From Rhizobium sophorae (lineage in GTDB: Bacteria > Pseudomonadota > Alphaproteobacteria > Rhizobiales > Rhizobiaceae), in contig NZ_JABFCN010000046.1 of assembly GCF_013087515.1 (NCBI RefSeq), positions 186,001-250,000 on the forward strand: 64,000 nt of DNA, in the 5' to 3' direction. The notes under the pieces were generated by a model that ran no database searches, was not told the DNA's origin, and saw only the letters and a list, made by a program, of their open reading frames with translations. Positions 27,764-35,906 of this stretch are shown one piece after another. Made by a program: the position numbers and the translations under genes. Within the stretch, counting starts at the first letter, position 1; every line of letters starts with the position of its first letter.

Positions 27764-28065
27764 GAAGGCTTCTGTTGCCAGGTGCCTTCGGACCCCGCCT
27801 AGAGGTGCGAACCACTAGGACTTTGATTGAAGTGTCACACCGCGATTAAGCAGCGAGACGAGCTTCCGCATAGTTGTCGTTTGCAACTACAATTTTAGCC
27901 CGATAACGGCGGTACAATGCCGAGCAAAAAGACGATCTTTACACCCTTGTCGATCCTGTTTCGCCCCCATCAAAAGCCGGCCTTCAAGACCGCCGGTTTT
28001 TGGTGGAGGCGCCGGGTACCGCCCCCGGGTCCAATAGGTTTATTACACCGCTCATTTATCGCCAT
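27764..28065 (-). ncRNA. ssrA: tmRNA (ssrA), circularly permuted two-piece form
   Basis: Read on the minus strand. The acceptor piece comes first and ends in CGCCTCCACCA at 28001; its T-arm region (GGCGGTACCCGGCGCC) is just before. An intervening hairpin segment (28000-27969) follows and should be excised. The coding piece starts at 27968 with GGGGGCGAAACAGGATCGAC. GGGGGCG pairs with CGCCTCC and leaves a G3-U70 wobble, the alanyl-tRNA synthetase identity mark. The tag frame 27884-27846 reads ANDNYAEARLAA then TAA. The pseudoknot region ends near 27764. The outer 5' boundary (~28065) is an estimate. It rescues stalled ribosomes; the tag directs products to ClpXP via SspB. Confidence 0.95.
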
Positions 28066-28234
28066 AGCCGACCCGAAGGCCGGCAAGGCTGATATAGTGG
28101 TTTCCTCAGCCCAAGGAAAGGGCAAACGTCATAAAAGCGTTATGCGACCCATCAGAAACATTGGGAAAATGCCCGCCGGTGATTGGTTTCCCGGTTCCGA
28201 AGGCTTAAATTGGCCGAAACGGAATCAGCGCGAC

Positions 28235-29029
28235 ATGAAGCAATATCTCGATCTCTTGAATCACGTGATGGAAAAGGGCTCCGACCGGGGCGACCGCACC
28301 GGCACCGGCACGCGCTCGGTCTTCGGTTACCAGATGCGCTTCGATCTCGAAGAGGGCTTCCCCGTCCTTACCACGAAGAAGCTGCATCTGCGCTCTATCA
28401 TCCACGAGCTTTTATGGTTCCTAAAGGGCGAGACGAATATCCGCTATCTCAAGGAGAACGGCGTTTCGATCTGGGACGAATGGGCCGATGCAAACGGCGA
28501 TCTCGGGCCGGTCTACGGCGCCCAGTGGCGCTCCTGGCCAGCGCCCGACGGCGGCCATATCGACCAGATCGCCAATCTGGTCAAAGGGATCGTCAACAAC
28601 CCGAATTCGCGCCGCCACATCGTTTCGGCCTGGAATCCGGCCGAAGTGGACGAAATGGCGCTGCCACCCTGCCATTGCCTGTTCCAGTTCTATGTGGCCG
28701 ACGGCAAGCTTTCCTGCCAGCTCTACCAGCGCTCGGCCGATATCTTCCTCGGCGTGCCGTTCAACATCGCCTCCTATGCGCTGCTGACGATGATGGTGGC
28801 TCAGGTAACCGGACTGAAGCCCGGCGACTTCGTCCACACGCTCGGCGATGCCCATCTCTATCACAACCATTTCGACCAGGCGAAGCTGCAGCTGGCGCGC
28901 CGGCCGAAGCCGCTGCCGTTCATGCGCATCAATCCTGATGTGAAGGATATTTTCGGCTTCACTTTCGACGATTTCGAGCTGATCGGCTACGAGGCCGATG
29001 CCAACATCAAGGCGCCGATCGCCGTCTGA
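28235..29029 (+). CDS. thyA: Thymidylate synthase
   Basis: 264 residues, exactly the classical ThyA length. It makes dTMP from dUMP using methylene-tetrahydrofolate. Visible motifs: 'DRTGTGTRSVFGYQMRFDL' (phosphate Arg), 'FLKGETNIRYLKENGVSIWD', the nucleophilic Cys in 'LPPCHCLFQFYV', 'CQLYQRSADIFLGVPFNIAS' and 'HTLGDAHLYHNH'. The start is MKQYLDLLNHVM at 28235; a frame open from 27917 overlaps ssrA and has no similarity. The dihydrofolate reductase gene follows 13 bases later, so the enzyme that regenerates its cofactor is co-transcribed. Confidence 0.97.
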   Translation: MKQYLDLLNHVMEKGSDRGDRTGTGTRSVFGYQMRFDLEEGFPVLTTKKLHLRSIIHELLWFLKGETNIRYLKENGVSIWDEWADANGDLGPVYGAQWRSWPAPDGGHIDQIANLVKGIVNNPNSRRHIVSAWNPAEVDEMALPPCHCLFQFYVADGKLSCQLYQRSADIFLGVPFNIASYALLTMMVAQVTGLKPGDFVHTLGDAHLYHNHFDQAKLQLARRPKPLPFMRINPDVKDIFGFTFDDFELIGYEADANIKAPIAV

Positions 29030-29042
29030 TCCGGGATATTCC

Positions 29043-29561
29043 ATGGCCGACATTCGCAGGACCATTATCGCCGCCGTTGCCCGCAACGGCATTATCGGCC
29101 GCGACGGCGATATGCCGTGGCGGCTTTCGAGCGATCTCAAGCGCTTCAAGGCGCTGACATTGGGAAAGCCTGTATTGATGGGCCGCAAGACCTACGATTC
29201 GATCGGCAAGCCGCTGCCGGGACGGCCGAACGTCGTCATTTCGCGGCAAGCGGCGATAGACCATGCTGATGTCAGCATGGCTCATTCGCTGCCCGAGGCG
29301 ATGACGGTGGCCGACAGGCTGGCGCTCGAAACCGGCGTCGACGAAATCTGCATTCTCGGCGGCGGGCAGGTCTATGCCCAGGCGATCGGTCTTGTCGATC
29401 GGATGTGCATCACGCATGTCGAGGCCGATCTCGACGGAGACGCTTCGTTTCCCGCGATCGATCCCGAGATCTGGCAGGCGGGGGAGGCGATCGCGGTTCC
29501 GGCCAGCGAAAAGGACAGTTATCCCACGCGTTTCATCGTCTACGAACGCCGTCGCGCCTGA
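29043..29561 (+). CDS. folA: Dihydrofolate reductase
   Basis: 172 residues. NADPH-dependent reduction of the dihydrofolate released by ThyA. Hallmarks: 'IIAAVARNGIIGRDGDMPWRL' with the catalytic acidic residue after the Met20-type loop, 'LMGRKTYDSIGKPLPGRPNVV' and 'ICILGGGQVYAQAI'. The start is at 29043 (MADIRRTIIA), just after the thyA stop; the upstream in-frame ATG at 28998 lies inside thyA and is not used. Confidence 0.96.
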   Translation: MADIRRTIIAAVARNGIIGRDGDMPWRLSSDLKRFKALTLGKPVLMGRKTYDSIGKPLPGRPNVVISRQAAIDHADVSMAHSLPEAMTVADRLALETGVDEICILGGGQVYAQAIGLVDRMCITHVEADLDGDASFPAIDPEIWQAGEAIAVPASEKDSYPTRFIVYERRRA

Positions 29562-29709
29562 AAATGAACTATTTTCCAATTAAATTGACCAAGTTTCTCA
29601 CGCTGCGTTGAAAGCCGATGCGGCGATACCTATAACGGTCACCAACGCGTCCGCCGGTCAGCCCCCACGGTTTCGGATGCGTCGCGACTTAACGAACAAC
29701 GAGGTTTTG

Positions 29710-30798
29710 ATGCCCTGGAGCAATCAGAATGGCGGCGGCGGCCCTTGGGGCGGCGGCGGCGGTAATAATCAGGGACCATGGGGACAGGGGCCGAACCGGC
29801 CGCGCGGTGGCGGCGGCAAGGGCGGACCGCCTGATCTGGAAGATATCATCCGGCGCGGCCAGGACCAGCTGCGCAATATCATTCCCGGCGGCTTCAACGG
29901 CGGTGTGGCGGTGATCGTCGTGGCGATCGTCGCCGTCTTCTGGCTGATCCAGTGCGTCTATACCGTTCAGCCGGATGAGCGCGGCGTCGAGCTTCGCTTC
30001 GGCAAGCCGCGTGAAGAGGTGTCGATGCCGGGCCTGCATTTCCATCTCTGGCCGATGGACTCGGTCGAGATCGTCAAGGTCACCGAGCAGCAGCAGAATA
30101 TCGGCGGTCGCAACAATACCAATTCGACTGCCGGGCTCATGCTTTCCGGCGACCAGAACATCGTGAACGTGCAGTTCTCCGTGCTCTATACGGTGAACGA
30201 TCCGAAATCCTATCTCTTCCGTCTCGAAAATCCGGCTGAAACGCTGCAGCAGGTTTCCGAAAGCGCGATGCGCGAAATCGTCGGCCGCAGGCCGGCGCAG
30301 GATGCCTTCCGCGACAATCGCGGGCCGATCGAGACCGAGGTGCGCAACATCATCCAGGACACGATGGATCGCTACGGTGCGGGCATCGCGATCAACCGCG
30401 TGACGATCGAGGATGTCGCTCCCCCGCGTGAAGTGGCCGATGCCTTCGAAGAAGTGCAGCGCGCCGACCAGGACAAGCAGCGTCTGGTGGAAGAAGCGAA
30501 CCAGTACGCCAACCAGAAGCTCGGCCAGGCACGCGGCGACGCGGCTCGCATCCGGGAAGACGCCGCAGCCTACAAGAACCGGATCGTCAAGGAGGCCGAA
30601 GGTGAAGCGCAGCGCTTCATTTCAATCTATGACGAATATTCCAAGGCGCCTGACGTGACGCGCCAGAGACTGTTCCTGGAAACGATGGAACAGGTGCTGA
30701 AGGGTTCCAAGAAAGTGATCATCGACGAAAAGCAGGGCATTGTGCCCTATCTGCCTCTCAACGAGATCGGCAGACCGACGCAGAAGCAGGGAGGCTGA
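29710..30798 (+). CDS. hflK: HflK, FtsH protease modulator subunit
   Basis: 362 residues. The N-terminus is Gly/Asn/Trp-rich (PWGGGGGNNQGPWGQG), as in other HflK proteins, followed by one transmembrane helix (GVAVIVVAIVAVFWLIQCVY) and a SPFH/band-7 domain beginning 'VQPDERGVELRFGKP'. A helical segment (ANQYANQKLGQARGDAARI) precedes the C-terminus. HflK and HflC assemble into the cage around FtsH. The start is the ATG at 29710. It is followed after two bases by hflC. Confidence 0.96.
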   Translation: MPWSNQNGGGGPWGGGGGNNQGPWGQGPNRPRGGGGKGGPPDLEDIIRRGQDQLRNIIPGGFNGGVAVIVVAIVAVFWLIQCVYTVQPDERGVELRFGKPREEVSMPGLHFHLWPMDSVEIVKVTEQQQNIGGRNNTNSTAGLMLSGDQNIVNVQFSVLYTVNDPKSYLFRLENPAETLQQVSESAMREIVGRRPAQDAFRDNRGPIETEVRNIIQDTMDRYGAGIAINRVTIEDVAPPREVADAFEEVQRADQDKQRLVEEANQYANQKLGQARGDAARIREDAAAYKNRIVKEAEGEAQRFISIYDEYSKAPDVTRQRLFLETMEQVLKGSKKVIIDEKQGIVPYLPLNEIGRPTQKQGG

Positions 30799-30800
30799 TC

Positions 30801-31751
30801 ATGATGTCGAACAGACTTCCCGTCATTCTCATCATTCTCGCGATCGTGCTGGCCGTGATCTATTCCTCAGTCTTCGTGGTCAATGCCCGCGAGCAGGCAA
30901 TCGTCGTTCGCTTCGGCGAGATCCAATCGGTGAAGACCGATCCAGGCATCTATTTCAAGCTGCCCTTCTCCTTTGCCGATGCCGACCGCGTGCAATATGT
31001 CCAGAAGCAGGAATTGCGCTTCAACCTCGACAATATCCGCGTCCAGGTTTCGGGCGGCGCCTTCTACGAGGTGAATGCATTCATCATCTACCGCATCAAC
31101 GATGCGCGCCGGTTCCGCGAAACGGTGTCGGGTGACAGGGAGGCGGCGGAAGCGCGGCTTCGCACCCGTCTCGATTCCTCGCTGCGCCGGGTCTATGGCG
31201 TGCGCAGCATCGAAGCCGCACTCTCCCGCGAGCGCGTGGCGATGATGCTCGAGGTTCGCAACGAACTGCAGGCCGATGCGGAGACGCTGGGCATCACGCT
31301 CGATGACGTGCGCATCAGCCGTACCGACTTGACGCAGGACGTTTCCGAGCGCACCTTCAACCGCATGCGGGCCGAGCGTCTGGCGGAAGCCGAACTGCTG
31401 CGGGCACAGGGTAACGAAGAGGGCCAGCGCCGCCGCGCCATCGCCGACCGCCAGGTCGTCGAGCTGACCGCGGATGCGCAGCGCGAGTCCGAAATCCTGC
31501 AGGGCCAGGGCGATGCGGAACGCAACCGCATCTTCGCCGACTCCTTCTCACGCGATCCTGCTTTCTTCGAGTTCTACCGCTCGATGGCGGCCTATTCCTC
31601 GGCGCTCTCGTCGCAGGATACAACGCTGGTGCTTTCGCCGAACTCGCAGTTCTTCCGCTATTTCAACAACTCTGCCGGCAATCCGGCAGCGCCTGCTCCG
31701 GCTTTGCCGCCACCGACTGCGCCTGGCGCACCGGCCCAGCCGGCGAACTGA
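30801..31751 (+). CDS. hflC: HflC, FtsH protease modulator subunit
   Basis: 316 residues. A signal-anchor helix (LPVILIILAIVLAVIYSSVF) is followed by a band-7 domain opening 'VNAREQAIVVRFGEIQSV'. The helical arm is 'ERTFNRMRAERLAEAELLRA'. A Pro/Ala-rich tail follows (residues ~295-316), longer than in E. coli HflC. Start at 30801 (or the next codon, 30804), with GGAGGC from the hflK end as ribosome binding site. An intrinsic terminator lies about 50 bases downstream, so degP has its own promoter. Confidence 0.96.
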   Translation: MMSNRLPVILIILAIVLAVIYSSVFVVNAREQAIVVRFGEIQSVKTDPGIYFKLPFSFADADRVQYVQKQELRFNLDNIRVQVSGGAFYEVNAFIIYRINDARRFRETVSGDREAAEARLRTRLDSSLRRVYGVRSIEAALSRERVAMMLEVRNELQADAETLGITLDDVRISRTDLTQDVSERTFNRMRAERLAEAELLRAQGNEEGQRRRAIADRQVVELTADAQRESEILQGQGDAERNRIFADSFSRDPAFFEFYRSMAAYSSALSSQDTTLVLSPNSQFFRYFNNSAGNPAAPAPALPPPTAPGAPAQPAN

Positions 31752-31803
31752 CGATCTGTTGAATGCAGGGTTTCCTCACCGGGCCTGCATTCTCCCGCAT
31801 CAT

Positions 31804-31836
31804 CGAGGGGCTGGTTTCGTACCGGCCCCTCGTTTC
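31804..31836 (+). terminator. Intrinsic terminator after hflKC
   Basis: CGAGGGGC (31804-31811) pairs with GCCCCTCG (31825-31832); inner GGT/ACC extends the stem, with a TTT after. It separates hflKC from the degP gene. The remaining ~200 bases to degP should hold the protease promoter; I see no clear consensus there. Confidence 0.75.
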
Positions 31837-32049
31837 GTATTGGGATAGCGAGGCAACTTTGTCTCCAGTTCCAAGCGGCAGTCGCGGGACTTCGAATTTG
31901 TGGCGATGGCAGCAGGTGTTAGGTGTGTCCGGCTTTTGCGAGGCCACGTCACATTGCACGGGGATTTCGCGAAAAGGTGATTTCACCCTCCATCATTCCG
32001 CCTTATGCTGATGCTCAATGTGCGCATGTACCCCTTATGAGGAAGCTTG

Positions 32050-33780
32050 ATGGCCCCCACGATTCGCTCGCCCTTCAGACGAACGCTCGCGCTTATGGCC
32101 AGCGCCGCAATCCTGGCGCAAGCTGGCGTGAGCGGGATTGCCTATGCGCAAACCGCGCCTGAGACGACCGCACCCGGGGTTACTGCACCCGCTCCGGCTA
32201 CTCCGGAAACGGCTGTTCCCGCTCCTACGCCTCCCGCACCCGCCGCGCCGCAGCAGACCGCTCCGATCCAGGCCGCCGTGCCCAATAGCGGCCCGGCTTC
32301 CGTCGCCGATCTCGCCGAAGGCCTGCTCGACGCCGTGGTCAATATCTCGACTTCGCAGAAGGTGAAGGACGACGAGGGCGCAGGCCCGGCGCCGCGCGCG
32401 CCAGACGGCTCGCCTTTCCAGGAATTCTTCAACGACTTCTTCAACAAGCAGCAGGGCAACAAGGGCGGCAACCACAATGTCAGCTCGCTCGGCTCCGGCT
32501 TCGTCATCGATCCGGCCGGCTATATCGTCACCAACAATCACGTGATCGAGGGCGCCGACGATATCGAGATCAATTTCGCCAATGGTTCGAAGCTCAAGGC
32601 GAAGCTGATCGGCACCGATACGAAGACCGATCTTTCGGTGCTGAAGGTTGAGCCGAAGACGCCGCTGAAATCCGTGAAATTCGGCGATTCCAGCACGATG
32701 CGTATCGGCGATTGGGTGATGGCGATCGGCAATCCGTTCGGCTTCGGGGGGTCGGTGACGGTCGGCATCATTTCCGGGCGTGGCCGCAACATCAATGCCG
32801 GTCCCTACGACAACTTCATCCAGACGGATGCGGCGATCAACAAGGGCAATTCGGGCGGCCCGCTCTTCAACATGAAGGGCGAGGTGATCGGCATCAACAC
32901 GGCCATCATTTCGCCGAGCGGCGGCTCGATCGGTATCGGCTTCTCGGTGCCGTCGGAGCTTGCTTCCGGCGTCGTTGACCAGCTGCGCGAATATGGCGAG
33001 ACGCGGCGCGGCTGGCTCGGCGTGCGCATCCAGCCGGTGACCGACGATATCGCCGACAGCCTCGGGCTCGACACTGCAAAGGGCGCGCTGGTCGCCGGCG
33101 TCATCAAGGGCGGCCCCGTCGACGACGGCTCGATCAAAGCAGGCGACGTCATTTTGAAATTCGACGGCAAGACCGTCAGCGAAATGCGCGACCTGCCGCG
33201 AGTGGTGGCGGAAAGCACGGTCGGCAAGGAAGTCGAGGTGGTAGTGCTGCGCGACGGCAAGGAGCAGACCGTCAAGGTGAAGCTCGGCCGACTCGAGGAC
33301 AGCGATCAGGCGGCTGCATCTGACGATTCAGCACCCGATGGCTCGCAGGACGACGGCGTGATCACTCCGGATCCCGGCGAGAACAATGACATGGACCAGC
33401 CGGATTCCGGCGATCAGGCCAAGCCTGCACCTGATACACCCAACCAGTACAAGGGCCAGGTGTCGCCGGATGCGGCCACGCCGAAGAACGTGCTCGGGCT
33501 GTCGCTGTCGCTGTTGAGCGCCGAGACGCGCAAGGCCTTCGGCATTGCCGAGAGCGTCGATGGCGTCGTCGTGACGGAAGTGACGCCCGGCTCCGCCTCC
33601 GCCGAAAAGGGGTTGAAGCCCGGCGACGTGATCGTCGAGGTGGCGCAGGAGTTCATGAAGTCGCCGGATGCGGTCGCCGCCAAGGTGCAGGCGCTGAAAC
33701 AGGAAGGCCGCCGCAACGCCCAACTGATGATCGCATCGGCGAATGGCGATCTGCGGTTCGTGGCGGTGCCGATGGAATAA
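32050..33780 (+). CDS. degP: Do/DegP-family periplasmic serine protease
   Basis: 576 residues. A cleavable Sec signal ending near AYAQ (residues ~31-34) is followed by an Ala/Pro/Thr-rich linker. The trypsin-like domain carries the catalytic triad His164 (TNNHVIEG), Asp194 (KTDLSVL) and Ser268 (GNSGGPLFN). Two PDZ domains follow (from 'RRGWLGVRIQPV' and from 'LGLSLSLLSAETRKAFG') with an acidic Asp/Pro/Gln-rich spacer between them. It degrades or refolds damaged envelope proteins. The ATG at 32050 with GAGGAAG upstream is chosen over a TTG one codon earlier. It lies downstream of hflKC, as is common in proteobacteria. Confidence 0.95.
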   Translation: MAPTIRSPFRRTLALMASAAILAQAGVSGIAYAQTAPETTAPGVTAPAPATPETAVPAPTPPAPAAPQQTAPIQAAVPNSGPASVADLAEGLLDAVVNISTSQKVKDDEGAGPAPRAPDGSPFQEFFNDFFNKQQGNKGGNHNVSSLGSGFVIDPAGYIVTNNHVIEGADDIEINFANGSKLKAKLIGTDTKTDLSVLKVEPKTPLKSVKFGDSSTMRIGDWVMAIGNPFGFGGSVTVGIISGRGRNINAGPYDNFIQTDAAINKGNSGGPLFNMKGEVIGINTAIISPSGGSIGIGFSVPSELASGVVDQLREYGETRRGWLGVRIQPVTDDIADSLGLDTAKGALVAGVIKGGPVDDGSIKAGDVILKFDGKTVSEMRDLPRVVAESTVGKEVEVVVLRDGKEQTVKVKLGRLEDSDQAAASDDSAPDGSQDDGVITPDPGENNDMDQPDSGDQAKPAPDTPNQYKGQVSPDAATPKNVLGLSLSLLSAETRKAFGIAESVDGVVVTEVTPGSASAEKGLKPGDVIVEVAQEFMKSPDAVAAKVQALKQEGRRNAQLMIASANGDLRFVAVPME

Positions 33781-33890
33781 GAAAAGCTATGGCGGTGATG
33801 GATGCCGCCGTGGTCTCCGATTCTCCCTCACACCTGTGGCATCGCAAAGCCCTGAGGGCACTGATAACGAGGAGAGGGTGTGCCGTGTGA

Positions 33891-33942
33891 TACACCCCCC
33901 TCTGCCCTGCCGGGCATCTCCCCCACAGGTGGGGAGATCGGC
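33891..33942 (+). repeat. GC-rich intergenic repeat, left copy of inverted pair
   Basis: Contains CTCTGCCCTGCCGGGCATCT and CCCCACAGGTGGGGAGATCG. The reverse complement of 34014-34063 matches it nearly base for base. Both copies are also neighboured by GGAGAGGGTGTG. Confidence 0.8.
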
Positions 33943-34013
33943 AGGAAGCGATGCCTCGCCCTAAATTGACGGTTCACGATACGGCCAGTTGTCTGGGGAA
34001 GCCATCGCGCCCA

Positions 34014-34063
34014 GCCGATCTCCCTCCTTGTGGGGGAGATGCCCGGCAGGGCAGAGGGGGGTA
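34014..34063 (-). repeat. GC-rich intergenic repeat, right copy of inverted pair
   Basis: Contains GAGATGCCCGGCAGGGCAGA, the reverse complement of the core at 33891-33942. With 71 bases between them, the two copies could form a very large hairpin in RNA read from either side. Confidence 0.8.
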
Positions 34064-34120
34064 CCCCAGGCGCTGCCAGTGCAACGGGAAGGAGAGGGTG
34101 TGCCTGGCGCGATATCGCCT

Positions 34121-35011
34121 TCAAGCCGTCACGAAATCCGTCTTCCGATAGCCCTGGATATAGAGCAGGGCGGTCAGGTCGCCGTGGTTGATGCGCATCT
34201 GCGCTTCGGCGGCAACAGTTGGCTTGGCGTGGAGCGCGACACCGGAGCCGGCAAGGTGCAGCATGCCGAGATCGTTGGCGCCGTCGCCGACGGCGATCGC
34301 CTCTTTCGGCGAAATTCCGAGGCGAGCCGCAATTTCGTTCAGCGCATCGACCTTCGCCTGTTTTCCGAGGATCGGTTCGGCGACGAAGCCGGAGAGGATG
34401 CCGCCGTCTTCGAGCAGGGTGTTTGCGCGGTTCTCGTCGAAGCCGAGGGTGGCGGCGATGCGGCTGGTGAAGACGGTGAAGCCGCCGGAGACAAGCGCGG
34501 TGTAATGGCCTTTCGACTTCATGGTGGCGATCAGTTCCAGGCCGCCTGGGGTGAGCGTGATGCGCTTGGCGATCACCTCGTCGACGACCGATATCGGCAG
34601 CCCCTTCAGCAGGGCAACACGCTCACGCAGGGCAGGCTCGAAGGCGATCTCGCCATTCATGGCCCGGGCGGTGATATCAGCAACCTTTTCCTTCAGGCCG
34701 ACTTCGGCGGCGAGTTCGTCGATGCACTCCTGGCCGATCATCGTCGAATCCATGTCGGCGATCAGCAGCTTCTTGCGGCGGGCCTCTTGCTCCTGGATGA
34801 CAAGGTCGATGGGCGCGCTTGCTATGACGGCAAGGATATTGGCCTCTGCCGCTTGCGCATCAGTGCCGTCACGCAGCGCGATGTCGCAGGCAACGCCATC
34901 GGCCAACCAGTAGAGGCCGGAAGCCTTGACCGCCTCGGCCGCCCGTTCGGCGATTGCGGGTGTCAGCACGGGATTTGACGGATTGGCAACAAGCGTGGCA
35001 ACGAGGGCCAT
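34121..35011 (-). CDS. serB: Phosphoserine phosphatase
   Basis: 296 residues; last step of serine biosynthesis. An N-terminal ~80-residue ACT-like region precedes the HAD phosphatase domain with the nucleophile motif DMDST ('LLIADMDSTMIGQECIDELA'), motif II Ser in 'TALVSGGFTVFT', and motif III 'AIAVGDGANDLGMLHLAGSG'. The start is the ATG at 35011 (MALVATLVANP); an upstream extension to 35137 would lie antisense within miaA. Its start abuts that of miaA on the other strand, so each gene's upstream control region falls within the other's coding sequence. Confidence 0.95.
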   Translation of the reverse strand: MALVATLVANPSNPVLTPAIAERAAEAVKASGLYWLADGVACDIALRDGTDAQAAEANILAVIASAPIDLVIQEQEARRKKLLIADMDSTMIGQECIDELAAEVGLKEKVADITARAMNGEIAFEPALRERVALLKGLPISVVDEVIAKRITLTPGGLELIATMKSKGHYTALVSGGFTVFTSRIAATLGFDENRANTLLEDGGILSGFVAEPILGKQAKVDALNEIAARLGISPKEAIAVGDGANDLGMLHLAGSGVALHAKPTVAAEAQMRINHGDLTALLYIQGYRKTDFVTA

Positions 35012-35012
35012 G

Positions 35013-35906
35013 ATGGAAAACCTTCTGAGCACAGTGAACGCGATCCTGATAACCGGGCCGACCGCCAGCGGCAAGTCCGCGCTCGCCGTCGAATTGGCCA
35101 GACGCCATGACGGCGCGGTCGTCAACGCCGACAGCATGCAGGTCTACGACACGCTGCGGGTGCTGACCGCGCGGCCGTCAGAGGAGGAGATGCAGGGCGT
35201 GCCGCATCATCTTTACGGCCACGTGCCGGCAGGTGCGGCCTATTCCACAGGCGCCTGGCTGCGGGATGTCTCGGCACTACTACCGGCACTCTGGGACGCA
35301 GGACGGCTGCCGGTCTTCGTCGGCGGCACGGGACTTTACTTCAAGGCGCTGATCGGGGGGCTCTCCGATATGCCGGAGATACCGGAGGTGCTGCGGGAGA
35401 GACTCAGGACGCGGCTGCTGGAGGAGGGGCCGGACGGGCTCCATGCCGAACTCGCCGAGGCCGATCCCGCCATGGCGGCAAGCCTCAACCGCCAGGACGG
35501 GCAGCGGATCGTCCGGGCGCTGGAGGTCTTGAAGGCGACGGGGCGATCGATCGCCAATTTCCAGGGCCGGGCGGGACCGGTGGTGATCGACGCCGATGAG
35601 GCCCGCAAGATCGTCGTGCTGCCGGACCGGGCTGTGCTGCATCAGCGCATCAACGGGCGTTTCGAAAAGATGCTGCAGCAAGGTGCGGAAGACGAGGTAC
35701 GGGCTCTGCTTGCGCTCGATCTGCCGGCCGAGGCGCCTGTAATGAAGGCAATCGGCGTGTCGCAGATTACGGCGATGCTGAGGGGCGAGATGACGCGCGG
35801 CGAGGTGTTGGAGAAGGGTGCTGCGGCGACGCGGCAATATGCCAAGCGGCAAATGACATGGTTCCGCAACCAGATGGACGACAGCTGGGAGCGGCTGACA
35901 GTTTAG
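35013..35906 (+). CDS. miaA: tRNA dimethylallyltransferase
   Basis: 297 residues. Adds dimethylallyl to A37 of tRNAs reading UNN codons. P-loop 'LITGPTASGKSALAVELA' near the N-terminus, 'VVNADSMQVYDTLRVLTARP' (substrate Asp), 'FVGGTGLYFKALIGGLSDMP' and a C-terminal 'AATRQYAKRQMTWFRNQ', all in family order. The ATG at 35013 is preferred (GAGGG five bases upstream); ATG 35010, one codon earlier, would overlap the serB start codon. The 3' end overlaps the convergent MocR gene by four bases. Confidence 0.95.
   Translation: MENLLSTVNAILITGPTASGKSALAVELARRHDGAVVNADSMQVYDTLRVLTARPSEEEMQGVPHHLYGHVPAGAAYSTGAWLRDVSALLPALWDAGRLPVFVGGTGLYFKALIGGLSDMPEIPEVLRERLRTRLLEEGPDGLHAELAEADPAMAASLNRQDGQRIVRALEVLKATGRSIANFQGRAGPVVIDADEARKIVVLPDRAVLHQRINGRFEKMLQQGAEDEVRALLALDLPAEAPVMKAIGVSQITAMLRGEMTRGEVLEKGAAATRQYAKRQMTWFRNQMDDSWERLTV

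Larger units (their letters stand above)
33781..34120. other. Intergenic region with inverted repeat pair
   Basis: About 340 bases between the convergent degP and serB genes. It contains two inverted copies of a ~50-base GC-rich repeat, listed separately. No gene is supported. Confidence 0.6.

Noticed and set aside
27976..28000. Hairpin AAAGCCGGC...GCCGGTTTTT looking like an intrinsic terminator
   Set aside because: It is the spacer between the acceptor and coding pieces of the permuted tmRNA gene, flanked exactly by the CCA end and the mature 5' end.
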